Assembly: GCF_900113945.1 (NCBI RefSeq) | Contig: NZ_FORG01000004.1 | Coordinates: forward strand, 248,001 to 312,000 | DNA length: 64,000 bases | Direction: 5' to 3' | From: Xenorhabdus mauleonii | GTDB taxonomy: Bacteria; Pseudomonadota; Gammaproteobacteria; Enterobacterales; Enterobacteriaceae | Part shown: positions 20,317 through 28,822 of the stretch, in pieces | How the letters are laid out: every line of letters starts with the position of its first letter | How positions within the stretch are numbered: the stretch's first letter is position 1 | Program-made: the position numbers and the translations under genes | Notes under the pieces: model-generated | Told to the model about the DNA's origin: nothing | Database searches by the model: none | The model's input: the letters and a program-made list of their open reading frames with translations, nothing else

Positions 20317-20351
20317 AATAGTCAGTTTTCAGATTGCCATTAGTTTAAATG

Positions 20352-20384
20352 CAAATGACTATCATATTCAATAATGATTCAAAA
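20352..20384 (-). promoter_or_regulatory. Possible Fur box upstream of tonB
   Basis: TGACTATCATATTCA and the adjoining AATAATGATTC resemble the Fur 7-1-7 consensus with several mismatches (10 of 14 positions in the first). The location, just upstream of tonB, fits iron control. The match is only moderate. Confidence 0.4.
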
Positions 20385-20474
20385 ACATCTGTACCCTTTT
20401 TACTTCTCAATCCTTGATTTGTTAACTAAATTATAACGTTACTTTATCGGATACTTATCATGCTACACACTTTG

Positions 20475-20654
20475 TTACACCCATTCTAAATTCTGGACAA
20501 ACAAAAGCGCCCGGCGGCGTTTATAGGAATCTATCTTATGCAATCTATAGATACGAAAATTACGCCGCGATTGGCTTTCGAGCCAGCGACGACGACGGCT
20601 AACATTTTGCCGGATCATTCTCCAGCGCCCTACTTCGTTTCTGCTGTGTTTCAT
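20475..20654 (-). CDS. yciY: Small basic protein YciY
   Basis: This 59-residue frame lies between tonB and clsA. It starts at ATG 20654 with AGGGAT upstream and stops at TAA 20475-20477. The N-terminal half aligns closely with E. coli YciY, a small protein next to cls: shared segments are EVGRWRM, RWLE and QSRRN. It is very rich in arginine (about one residue in four) and has no signal peptide or membrane segment, so nucleic-acid binding is possible. Function is unknown. It is on the tonB strand, 158 nt upstream of it. Confidence 0.85.
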   Translation of the reverse strand: MKHSRNEVGRWRMIRQNVSRRRRWLESQSRRNFRIYRLHKIDSYKRRRALLFVQNLEWV

Positions 20655-20831
20655 TAGTTATCCCTGATTAATTTTCTCATTGAGGCTGGTGTATTATTCT
20701 TAATCCCACCTTTAAAGATGTCAACTAATTGGCAACCCAACTTATATTAGGTTGATAGTTTGCTAAAATTTCTAGAAAATTGTGGTAATGACGGTGTTAA
20801 ATACTTAAATAAACAGGATTGATTGCCACGT

Positions 20832-22292
20832 ATGACAACCTTTTATTCTGTACTGAGCTGGCTGGCGATTTTCTTATATTGGCTGATTATTGCAGGGATC
20901 ACTATACGAGTTTTGATGAAACGCCGTCCAGTGACTTCTGCAATGACTTGGGTACTTATTATTTACATTATCCCTTTAGTGGGAGTTGTCGCTTATTTGT
21001 CATTTGGTGAATTGCACCTCGGTAAACGCAGGGTTGAACAAGCCAAGCAAATGCGTTCATCTGTTGTTAAGTGGCTTGCCGAGTTAAGAAAATCCACTCT
21101 CATATTTGCCAATGAAAATAGTGAAGTGGCTACGCCGCTATTCCAATTGTGCGAGCATCGCCAGAAAATCAAAGGCGTTAAAGGCAATAAAATGCAATTA
21201 ATGACCTCCTATGATGATTCATTAAAAGCCATTATCAACGATATTGAGAACGCCAAGTACAATGTTGAGATGGTCTTTTATATATGGCAATCAGGTGGGC
21301 TGGTTGATCAAGTAACTGATGCTCTGATGCGGGCTGCCAAGCGCGGGGTTAAATGTCGGATCATGGTGGATTCAGCAGGAAGCTGGCAATTTTTCCGCAG
21401 CCCTTACCCTGATATTATGCGTAAAGCAGGGATTGAATTTGTCGAATCGCTGAAAGTAAATATTTTCCGTCTATTCCTGCGTCGCATGGATTTACGTCAA
21501 CATAGAAAAATTATTTTGGTCGATAATCATATTTCATACACCGGCAGTATGAATATGGTTGACCCTCGTTTTTTTAAGCAAAATGCGGGGGTTGGGCAAT
21601 GGGTCGATATCATGGTAAGAATGGAAGGCCCTGTTACCACAATTCTGGGGATTATTTATGCGTTCGATTGGGAAATGGAAACCGGGAAACGCCATCTTCC
21701 CCCTCCTCCAGACAACATTGTTATGCCTTTTGAACAAGCCAGCGGGCATACCGCCCAAGTCATTGCTTCCGGGCCGGGATTCCCTGATGAATTAATCCAG
21801 CAATCGCTAATGACGGCTATTTTTTCCGCCCGCAAGCAACTTATTCTTACTACGCCTTACTTTGTCCCCAGTGATGATTTAATGCACGCAATCTGTACGG
21901 CAGCCATGCGTGGCGTAGATGTCAGCATTGTTATTCCAAGCCAGAACAATTCATTTCTTGTTCGTTGGGCCAGTCGAGCATTCTTTACTGAATTATTGGA
22001 AGCCGGCGTAAAAATTTATCTTTTTGAAGATGGCCTGCTGCATACCAAAAGTGTTTTGGTTGATGGGCAACTCAGCATGGTTGGTTCTGTTAATTTAGAT
22101 ATGCGCAGTCTGTGGCTTAATTTTGAAATTACCGTAGTGATCGATGATGAACTCTTTGGTAATGATTTAACGCTCGTCCAACAAGACTACATTATGCGTT
22201 CAACGCTGCTGGTACACAATCAATGGGACAAACGCCCCGTATGGCACCGTGTCCTTGAACGTGTCTGTTATTTCTTCAGTCCTCTGTTATGA
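20832..22292 (+). CDS. clsA: Cardiolipin synthase A
   Basis: ClsA (486 residues) makes cardiolipin from two phosphatidylglycerols at the inner membrane. Two N-terminal helices (about residues 5-55) are followed by two phospholipase D HKD motifs with catalytic His224 (HRKIILVD) and His404 (HTKSVLVD), at the same numbers as in E. coli. ATG 20832 fits the family start; a TTG at 20823 is closer to the AGGA at 20815 and would add three residues, so both starts are possible. Confidence 0.95.
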   Translation: MTTFYSVLSWLAIFLYWLIIAGITIRVLMKRRPVTSAMTWVLIIYIIPLVGVVAYLSFGELHLGKRRVEQAKQMRSSVVKWLAELRKSTLIFANENSEVATPLFQLCEHRQKIKGVKGNKMQLMTSYDDSLKAIINDIENAKYNVEMVFYIWQSGGLVDQVTDALMRAAKRGVKCRIMVDSAGSWQFFRSPYPDIMRKAGIEFVESLKVNIFRLFLRRMDLRQHRKIILVDNHISYTGSMNMVDPRFFKQNAGVGQWVDIMVRMEGPVTTILGIIYAFDWEMETGKRHLPPPPDNIVMPFEQASGHTAQVIASGPGFPDELIQQSLMTAIFSARKQLILTTPYFVPSDDLMHAICTAAMRGVDVSIVIPSQNNSFLVRWASRAFFTELLEAGVKIYLFEDGLLHTKSVLVDGQLSMVGSVNLDMRSLWLNFEITVVIDDELFGNDLTLVQQDYIMRSTLLVHNQWDKRPVWHRVLERVCYFFSPLL

Positions 22293-22665
22293 CTTACGTT
22301 AAAACTGAATTTTTGCAGGATAATCGATAAAGAATAGGTTTAACGATTTTAGGGCGATGGTGTTCCCCCAGCTCTCACGATAAAAAATCACCTAGCCCTG
22401 AGCTTCTTTTAAACGAGTTGCTGGATTGGTGCCGATCGCTCTCTGATCCCCTGTGCCGTTCCAGCAATATCCAAATTAGAATATAATCTTCCCCTTGTTT
22501 TCGATGACACCCGTTGAATGCTTGTCATTACTGATGACAGAAAACAAAAGATGAAAAACTTCCATTTAAAATCAAGCCATTATATTTATCACCTAACTAC
22601 CATGATGAATATAGCTGACTGATAAAACATATTTCACTTTGTTATTAATTTTGGATAATCCCATT
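22293..22665. other. Intergenic stretch between clsA and yciU
   Basis: No convincing promoter or terminator is seen. On the minus strand a 39-codon frame (22409-22528) has coding-like composition with a Gly-Arg-Leu-Tyr-Ser-Asn-Leu-Asp-Ile-Ala-Gly segment but a poor ribosome binding site. It may be a remnant of a repeated or mobile sequence. Confidence 0.4.
22409..22528 (-). CDS. Tiny unexplained frame, possibly a remnant
   Basis: ATG 22528 to TAA 22409 encodes 39 residues, including KTRGRLYSNLDIAGT. I have a faint impression of similar short sequences in related genomes but cannot name a family. No good ribosome binding site is present. It may be a degenerate piece of a repeat and not a gene. 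Confidence 0.25.
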   Translation of the reverse strand: MTSIQRVSSKTRGRLYSNLDIAGTAQGIRERSAPIQQLV

Positions 22666-23022
22666 ATGGAAAACCAACCGACACATACTATGCAATTGGA
22701 TTTAAACAACCGCATGACGGAAGATGAAGCGCTGGAAAAAGCCTATGACCTTTTTCTAGAGCAAGCACTTGATAATCTTGATCCGGCTGACAGCCTATTA
22801 TTTAATTTGCAGTTCGAGGAACGAGGCGGCGCAGAATTATTAGAACTTTCTGAGGTGTGGCCTAAATATGTTGATTTTGATTTAGATCCGAATTTTTTTT
22901 CCGAAGTCATCATTGGGTTGGCCGAGTCTGACGATGCCGAAATTGACGATATCTTCGCTCGCGTCTTGATCTGCCGGGAAAAATCTCATCCCATTTACCA
23001 TATTCTATGGAAAGAAAAATGA
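22666..23022 (+). CDS. yciU: Acidic protein YciU (DUF440, putative double-stranded DNA mimic)
   Basis: This 118-residue acidic protein matches YciU/HI1450 through [23 protein letters not shown]-like sequence and the [11 protein letters not shown] segment. The family is proposed, from structure, to mimic double-stranded DNA; the binding partner in enterobacteria is not settled. ATG 22666 gives nine residues more than E. coli; ATG 22690 ([14 protein letters not shown]) is the alternative. The gene lies between clsA and oppF, as in E. coli. Confidence 0.88.
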   Translation: MENQPTHTMQLDLNNRMTEDEALEKAYDLFLEQALDNLDPADSLLFNLQFEERGGAELLELSEVWPKYVDFDLDPNFFSEVIIGLAESDDAEIDDIFARVLICREKSHPIYHILWKEK

Positions 23023-23032
23023 GAATATTAAA

Positions 23033-23060
23033 AATCCCCCTTATTTTATAAAGGGGGATT
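23033..23060. terminator. Terminator between yciU and oppF
   Basis: A 10-bp stem AATCCCCCTT / AAGGGGGATT encloses an 8-nt loop. On the minus strand it is followed by TTTTTAAT, so it ends the opp operon; on the plus strand it may also serve yciU. Confidence 0.85.
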
Positions 23061-23109
23061 AAGTTTATATTTGTGACAGCGTCACGTTTATTTTCCCGAT
23101 GAGAGACAC

Positions 23110-24111
23110 TTACAGAGGGTCAACTTTCAGGCAAGAGACAGCATGTTTAAAGCTGCCTTCCAACAAAGGACGAGTTTTGGCACATTCTGCATCAGCCATC
23201 GGGCAACGGGTGCGAAATACACATCCTGACGGTGGATTAATGGGCGAAGGCAACTCTCCTTCGAGTAATTCAATACGTTTATCACGCTCTTTGTCCGGAT
23301 CCGGAATGGGTACCGCTGACATAAGTGCACGTGTATAAGGATGCAATGGGTTATGATAAACCTCATCATAAGTCCCCAATTCCACTGCATTCCCTAAATA
23401 CATGACCAAAACACGATCTGAGATATGTTTCACGATTGACAAGTCATGGGCAATAAATATCAGGGAAAGCCCCATTTCCCGCTGTAGTTCTTGCAACAAG
23501 TTAACAACCTGAGCCTGAATGGAAACATCCAGCGCAGACACAGGTTCATCACAAATAACTAATTTGGGTTCCAGAATCAAAGCACGTGCAATTCCGATAC
23601 GCTGACATTGCCCGCCGGAAAATTCATGAGGATAACGGTTTATCAGGTTAGGCAATAACCCTACCCGCATCATCATCTTTTTAACTTTCTCTTTTATTTC
23701 CTCGGTCTTCATTTTGGGGTGATACGTCCTCAATGGCTCGGCAATAATATCGCCAATGGTCATACGAGGATTTAATGACGCCAGAGGATCTTGGAAAATC
23801 ATTTGGATATCGTTACGAATATCCTTCCACTGTTTGTCGTTGACTTCCAGTAAGTTCTGCCCAAGCCAAGTAACCGATCCCCCAGAAGCCTTGACTAACC
23901 CAATTATTGCTCTGGCAAATGTTGATTTTCCGCAACCGGACTCTCCCACCACACCCAGCGTTTCACCTTCGTATAGCCTCAACGTAACGCCATCGACGGC
24001 TTTTAAGGTTTTCGCCGGTTGCCAGAACCACTGTTTTCCATCTTTGATATCAAAGTAAACTTTAAGATCATCGACTTCCAACAGAACACGTTTTTCAGCT
24101 ATTGTGCTCAT
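23110..24111 (-). CDS. oppF: Oligopeptide ABC transporter ATP-binding protein OppF
   Basis: OppF (333 residues) is one of two ATPases that drive uptake of oligopeptides through OppBC. Walker A is GESGCGKST (near residue 57), the signature is SGGQCQRIGIA and Walker B is LVICDEPVSALD. The C-terminal Cys-containing CVFRTRCPMADAEC region is typical of peptide-transporter ATPases. Its start overlaps the oppD stop by four bases (ATGA). It is the last gene of the operon. Confidence 0.96.
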   Translation of the reverse strand: MSTIAEKRVLLEVDDLKVYFDIKDGKQWFWQPAKTLKAVDGVTLRLYEGETLGVVGESGCGKSTFARAIIGLVKASGGSVTWLGQNLLEVNDKQWKDIRNDIQMIFQDPLASLNPRMTIGDIIAEPLRTYHPKMKTEEIKEKVKKMMMRVGLLPNLINRYPHEFSGGQCQRIGIARALILEPKLVICDEPVSALDVSIQAQVVNLLQELQREMGLSLIFIAHDLSIVKHISDRVLVMYLGNAVELGTYDEVYHNPLHPYTRALMSAVPIPDPDKERDKRIELLEGELPSPINPPSGCVFRTRCPMADAECAKTRPLLEGSFKHAVSCLKVDPL

Positions 24112-25106
24112 ACTAATTCCTCCTGGCGTCTAAAGCAGGCACGCAAGCGCCCAAGGCCAAATTTTTCCAATTGCGGTTCCTCATGAGCACAACACTCAAT
24201 AGCAAACTGGCAACGGGGCTGGAACGGACATCCTTTCGGCAAACGCAGTAAATTAGGTGGGTTACCTTGAATTGTTATTAATGTTTCTTCATCGCCATCC
24301 AAGCGCGGTACAGCATTTAATAATCCGATGCTGTAAGGATGAGAAGGATGATAAAACACATCCCGCGCCGTACCATATTCCATCGTTCTTCCCGCGTACA
24401 TGACCAATACCTTGTCACAGATACCTGCCACTACCCCCAAATCATGGGTAATCATGATAATGGCAGTATTGAATTCGCGTTTTAACTCATTGAGCAATGT
24501 CATAATCTGAGCCTGAACGGTCACGTCCAGTGCGGTTGTCGGCTCATCCGCGATCAGCAATTTGGGTTGGCATAATAGAGCCATCGCAATCATGACACGT
24601 TGACGCATACCGCCAGAAAATTCGTGCGGAAACATGTTCATACGTTCACGTGCTTCTGGCATTTTGACAGCATCCAACATGCGGATGGATTCTTCAAAAG
24701 CTTCACTTTTCCCCATATTCTTATGCAGCATCAATACTTCCGTAAGTTGCTCACCCACTCGCATATAAGGATTAAGGGAAGTCATCGGATCCTGAAATAT
24801 CATCGATATTTCTTCAGCCCGCATTCGGTTTAACTCTTTTTCTTTCAGGTTGAGAATTTCTCTTCCATTAAAATGGGCAGAGCCACTAACCGAACCATTG
24901 CTGGCCAATAATCCCATCAAGGCGAATGCTGTTTGAGATTTACCGGAGCCAGATTCCCCTACAATCCCCAGAGTTTCACCCGCATGTAAATCAAAATTCA
25001 GTTTATTCACGGCAGTGACATCGCCATCAGGAGTGCTGAATGCCACATTTAAGTCTTTTACTCTTAAGAGTAATTCAGCTTTCTTTGAAGTTTCTACGCT
25101 GTTCAT
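24108..25106 (-). CDS. oppD: Oligopeptide ABC transporter ATP-binding protein OppD
   Basis: OppD (332 residues) pairs with OppF. Walker A is GESGSGKSQ, the signature is SGGMRQRVMIA and Walker B is LLIADEPTTALD. The C-terminal CPFQPRCQFAIECC motif is the four-Cys cluster found in OppD/DppD proteins. It lies 9 nt after oppC. Confidence 0.96.
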   Translation of the reverse strand: MNSVETSKKAELLLRVKDLNVAFSTPDGDVTAVNKLNFDLHAGETLGIVGESGSGKSQTAFALMGLLASNGSVSGSAHFNGREILNLKEKELNRMRAEEISMIFQDPMTSLNPYMRVGEQLTEVLMLHKNMGKSEAFEESIRMLDAVKMPEARERMNMFPHEFSGGMRQRVMIAMALLCQPKLLIADEPTTALDVTVQAQIMTLLNELKREFNTAIIMITHDLGVVAGICDKVLVMYAGRTMEYGTARDVFYHPSHPYSIGLLNAVPRLDGDEETLITIQGNPPNLLRLPKGCPFQPRCQFAIECCAHEEPQLEKFGLGRLRACFRRQEELV

Positions 25107-25115
25107 AGGCTCTCC

Positions 25116-26024
25116 TTAACGGTCTTTTGGATCGAGGGCATCTCGCAGGCCGTCGCCAATAAAGTTAAAACAAAATAGGGTCATTACCAGAAAGCCCGCC
25201 GGAAACAACAGCAACCACGGAGCCACTTCCATTGAGTTGGCTCCATCACTTAACAAAGCCCCCCAACTGCTGAGTGGTTCTTGGGTTCCCAATCCAAGGA
25301 AACTCAAGAAAGATTCAAACAAAATCATGCTTGGTACGAGTAATGAGGCATAAACCACTACAACACCCAAAACGTTTGGCACAATATGACGCAGTACAAT
25401 ATGGCGGGTAGAAACTCCCCCTACTAAAGCTGCTTCGATAAATTCCTTACGTTTTAAGCTCAGTGTCTGACCACGGACAATACGCGCCATATCCAGCCAC
25501 GATACCATGCCTATCGCAACGAAAATCAGCAGGATGTTTTGGCCGAAGAAGGTCACCAGAAGAATAACGAAGAACATGAATGGGAAGGAATTGAGAATTT
25601 CCAACAGACGCATCATGACCATGTCGATTTTGCCGCCCAGATAACCTGACATCGCACCATACAGGGTACCAAAGAGTACCGCTATCAAGGCTGCGGCAAT
25701 CCCAACCATCAGAGAAATACGCCCACCAATGGCAACACGCACCAATAAATCACGACCTGATGAATCGGTACCCAAATAGTGGCCGGATTCAAAATCCGGT
25801 GGCATTGTCATCATGTTCCAATCTGTGTCATCGTAAGCAAATTGAGACAGCATTGGTGCAAAAATCACAAATAACGTAATCAAAAACAGGATACATAAAC
25901 TCGTAATTGCCGCCTTATTATGGATAAAACGACGACGTGCATCCTGCCACAAACTGCGGCCTTCAATTTCCAGTTGCTCGGAGAAATTTTCCAGAGCTTC
26001 GCTATTTTTTTTATTCGGTAACAT
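25116..26024 (-). CDS. oppC: Oligopeptide permease subunit OppC
   Basis: OppC (302 residues) is an inner-membrane permease with an N-terminal cytoplasmic helix and about six membrane segments. The EAA loop (EFIEAALVGGVSTRHIVLRHI) contacts the ATPases. It forms the channel with OppB and lies 15 nt after it. Confidence 0.96.
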   Translation of the reverse strand: MLPNKKNSEALENFSEQLEIEGRSLWQDARRRFIHNKAAITSLCILFLITLFVIFAPMLSQFAYDDTDWNMMTMPPDFESGHYLGTDSSGRDLLVRVAIGGRISLMVGIAAALIAVLFGTLYGAMSGYLGGKIDMVMMRLLEILNSFPFMFFVILLVTFFGQNILLIFVAIGMVSWLDMARIVRGQTLSLKRKEFIEAALVGGVSTRHIVLRHIVPNVLGVVVVYASLLVPSMILFESFLSFLGLGTQEPLSSWGALLSDGANSMEVAPWLLLFPAGFLVMTLFCFNFIGDGLRDALDPKDR

Positions 26025-26039
26025 TGCGTGCTCCAGTGT

Positions 26040-26960
26040 CTAGTAACGGATTTTCGGATCAATGACGGCATACAGCACATCAACAATGGCATTAAACATA
26101 ATGGTCAGCCCACCCACGAGAATTGTCAGACTCAGAACCAGTGAGTAGTCACGGTTTAATGCTCCATTAACAAACAATTGCCCCAACCCAGGTAAACCAA
26201 AAATAGTTTCAATAACCATTGATCCCGTAATGATGCCGACAAACGCAGGCCCCATATAAGAGATTACGGGTAATAAAGCGGGTTTAAGGGCATGGCGGAA
26301 AATAATTCTGCGTAATGGCAAACCCTTGGCTCGCGCGGTACGAATAAAGTTGGAGTGTAAAACTTCAATCATTGAACCGCGGGTAATACGGGAAATACTG
26401 GCGATATAAGAAAGAGAAAGCGCAACCATCGGCAAAAGCATATATTTAGGCGCCCCGCCGTTCCAACCTCCCCCCGGTAGCCATTTCAAAGTAATGGCAA
26501 ATATCAGAACCAGCAAGGGAGCGACCACGAAGCTGGGGATAACCACCCCCGTCATGGCAAACCCCATGACCGTGTAATCCCATTTGGTATTCTGGTTCAA
26601 TGCCGCAATAACGCCCGCACTGACACCAAATATCACTGCCATAATAAACGCTGCAAATCCCAATTTAGCAGAAACAGGCAAAGCTTCTGCAACCAAATCA
26701 TTTACACTGTAGTCTTTGTATTTGAATGACGGACCAAAATCCCCTTTAGAAAGCTGGATTAAGTAATTGAAGTATTGTTTATACATCGGGTCATTGAGAT
26801 GATATTTCGCTTCAATATTTGCCATGACCTCTGGCGGTAGCTTCCTTTCCCCGGTAAATGGGCTACCCGGCGCAAGCCGCATCATAAAAAACGAAATTGT
26901 GATGAGAATAAAAAGTGTCGGGATCGCCTCTAAGCAGCGACGTAAAATGAATTTTAGCAT
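26040..26960 (-). CDS. oppB: Oligopeptide permease subunit OppB
   Basis: OppB (306 residues) is the partner permease, with six predicted helices. The N-terminal MLKFILRRCLEAIPTL and the EAA-loop segment FIRTARAKGLPLRRIIFRH are diagnostic. A strong hairpin at 27013-27035 separates it from oppA and may lower its expression relative to the binding proteins. Confidence 0.96.
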   Translation of the reverse strand: MLKFILRRCLEAIPTLFILITISFFMMRLAPGSPFTGERKLPPEVMANIEAKYHLNDPMYKQYFNYLIQLSKGDFGPSFKYKDYSVNDLVAEALPVSAKLGFAAFIMAVIFGVSAGVIAALNQNTKWDYTVMGFAMTGVVIPSFVVAPLLVLIFAITLKWLPGGGWNGGAPKYMLLPMVALSLSYIASISRITRGSMIEVLHSNFIRTARAKGLPLRRIIFRHALKPALLPVISYMGPAFVGIITGSMVIETIFGLPGLGQLFVNGALNRDYSLVLSLTILVGGLTIMFNAIVDVLYAVIDPKIRY

Positions 26961-27012
26961 TGCCCGTTCCTATTGTTTAGCCAAACCATGGCCTTAAAAT
27001 AATCTGACATTG

Positions 27013-27035
27013 GGTGGCTCGAGTGTTGAGCCACC
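27013..27035 (-). promoter_or_regulatory. Hairpin between oppA and oppB
   Basis: A perfect 8-bp stem GGTGGCTC / GAGCCACC with a 7-nt loop lies in the 84-nt spacer. No T-run follows on the minus strand (CCCAATGTC), so it looks like an mRNA processing or stabilising hairpin. Such hairpins commonly protect the abundant oppA message. Confidence 0.7.
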
Positions 27036-27044
27036 TACTCATTC

Positions 27045-28691
27045 CTAGTGTTTTATTATGTACAGATCTTTAGTGTGGAAGTTATCTAATGGATCTTTGC
27101 CGGTATAGCCACCGACATAAGGTTTTATTACACGTGTATTCGCATAATAAAAGAGAGGTACGATCGCTGAATCTTTGTCCAATAAAGCATTTGCTTTGGC
27201 ATAGATATCAATGCGTTCTTCATCTGTCTTGACTTGTAGGGATTGTTTCATCAATGCATCAAATTCTTTGCTCTTGTAGTGAGCGGTGTTATTGCTGCTC
27301 GTTGATAGCATCGTATTTAGGAAACTGGAGGATTCGTTATAATCTGCACACCACCCAGCTCGGGTTATGTCGTAAGTTCCCTGATGGCGGGAATCAAGAT
27401 AAGTTTTCCATTCCTGATTTTCGAGGGAGACCTCAATACCGATATTATTTTTCCAAATAGATGCCGCACCAATTGCTATTTTTTTGTGTAAATCAGACGT
27501 GTTATACAACAATTTAATTTTCAGTGGGTTGTCTTTGGTAAATCCGGCTTCTGCCAATAGCTTTTTCGCTTCTTCATTACGCTGTTGCTGATTCATTTTA
27601 AATGCCCAATCTGGCTTTTCATCTTTAAAATCAGCAATAAACGGCGGAGTGAAACCATGGGCCACTGAATCGCCCTGATTTTTCACCTTATTGGTAATGA
27701 TATCGCGATCCATACCAAGCTTCAGAGCGGTACGTACACGAGGATCAGTAAATGGGGGTTTTTGATTGTTTATTTCATAAAAATAAGTACACAGATAAGG
27801 ATTGACTTTCACCTGATCAGGAATTTCTTTTTTCAGCTTCTGGAACAATTCGATAGGCAGGTTATGGTAAGTCATGTCAATTTCGCCAGCACGGTAGCGA
27901 TTGACATCAGTGACTTCAGATGAAATGGGTAAAACAGTTACCTGATTAATAATGGTATTTTTGTTATCCCAATATGTTGGGCTACGCTCGAGAACAATTC
28001 GCTCATTAATCACCCAATCTTTAAGTTTATACGCACCGTTGCCTACAAAATTCTTTGGCTGTGTCCATTTGTCACCGTATTTTTCAATTGTTGCACGATG
28101 AACTGGAGATGTTGTTGGATGCACAAACAGTCTGTTCAAATAAGGCACTGATTCGCTGAGAGTTAATTGTAATGTATGATCATCTAGAGCTTTAACGCCC
28201 AGAGCATCAGGCTTTTGTTTACCACTGATAATATCGTCGACATTAAGAAGATGAGCGTATTGCATGAAACTTGCGTAAGGTGATGCTGTATTAGGATCGG
28301 TCACCCGACGCCAACTATAGACAAAATCCTGTGCTGTGACAGGGTCACCGTTTGACCATTTTGCATCTTTACGCAGATGGAATGTCCAAACTTTAAAATC
28401 CGGTTGATGCTCCCAACGTTCAGCAACGCCGGGGACAATGTTGCCATCGGGATCATTGATCACTAATGTTTCAAACAAATCACGAGCAAGGCCGGATTCG
28501 GGTACGCCTTCAATTTTATGTGGGTCCAATGATTGTGGCTCTGAGCCATTATTGCGAACCAACACTTGTTTTGCATCGTCAGCGAGTTGCACACCTGCGG
28601 GCACTTTCGCTGCAAAGGCCTGCGTCCCCATCATCATTCCCAAAGCTACTGTAATGCCAGCAGCAAGTTTTTTCTTTGTTGTGTTTATCAT
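27045..28691 (-). CDS. oppA: Periplasmic oligopeptide-binding protein OppA (copy 1)
   Basis: OppA (548 residues) captures peptides in the periplasm for OppBCDF. A signal peptide ends in GTQAFA before AKVPAGVQL. The solute-binding family 5 motif region AERWEHQPDFKVWTFHLRKDAKWSNG is conserved. Codons 3-5 contain CACAACA, which resembles the core that the small RNA GcvB pairs with in enterobacterial oppA messages. This copy is closer to oppB and to E. coli OppA than copy 2. Confidence 0.96.
   Translation of the reverse strand: MINTTKKKLAAGITVALGMMMGTQAFAAKVPAGVQLADDAKQVLVRNNGSEPQSLDPHKIEGVPESGLARDLFETLVINDPDGNIVPGVAERWEHQPDFKVWTFHLRKDAKWSNGDPVTAQDFVYSWRRVTDPNTASPYASFMQYAHLLNVDDIISGKQKPDALGVKALDDHTLQLTLSESVPYLNRLFVHPTTSPVHRATIEKYGDKWTQPKNFVGNGAYKLKDWVINERIVLERSPTYWDNKNTIINQVTVLPISSEVTDVNRYRAGEIDMTYHNLPIELFQKLKKEIPDQVKVNPYLCTYFYEINNQKPPFTDPRVRTALKLGMDRDIITNKVKNQGDSVAHGFTPPFIADFKDEKPDWAFKMNQQQRNEEAKKLLAEAGFTKDNPLKIKLLYNTSDLHKKIAIGAASIWKNNIGIEVSLENQEWKTYLDSRHQGTYDITRAGWCADYNESSSFLNTMLSTSSNNTAHYKSKEFDALMKQSLQVKTDEERIDIYAKANALLDKDSAIVPLFYYANTRVIKPYVGGYTGKDPLDNFHTKDLYIIKH
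28677..28683 (-). promoter_or_regulatory. Possible GcvB pairing site at the start of oppA copy 1
   Basis: CACAACA lies inside the first codons on the minus strand. C/A-rich CACAACA-type sequences near the start are the established GcvB R1 targets in oppA and dppA of E. coli and Salmonella. GcvB itself is not in this window. Confidence 0.4.
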
Positions 28692-28822
28692 CTTATTTTT
28701 ACTCCTATTGATATCATTTAACCCACTAAGGTCATATTCACATATGCATTAAATGGAATAGCTATATCCGTATCCAAAAGAACGATTTTGTTTACAGCAG
28801 AGCACTATTTTTTCGACGGTGA

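Noticed and set aside
22519-22623. 34-codon plus-strand frame MLVITDDRK...
   Set aside because: It has no ribosome binding site and no conservation signal that I can see.
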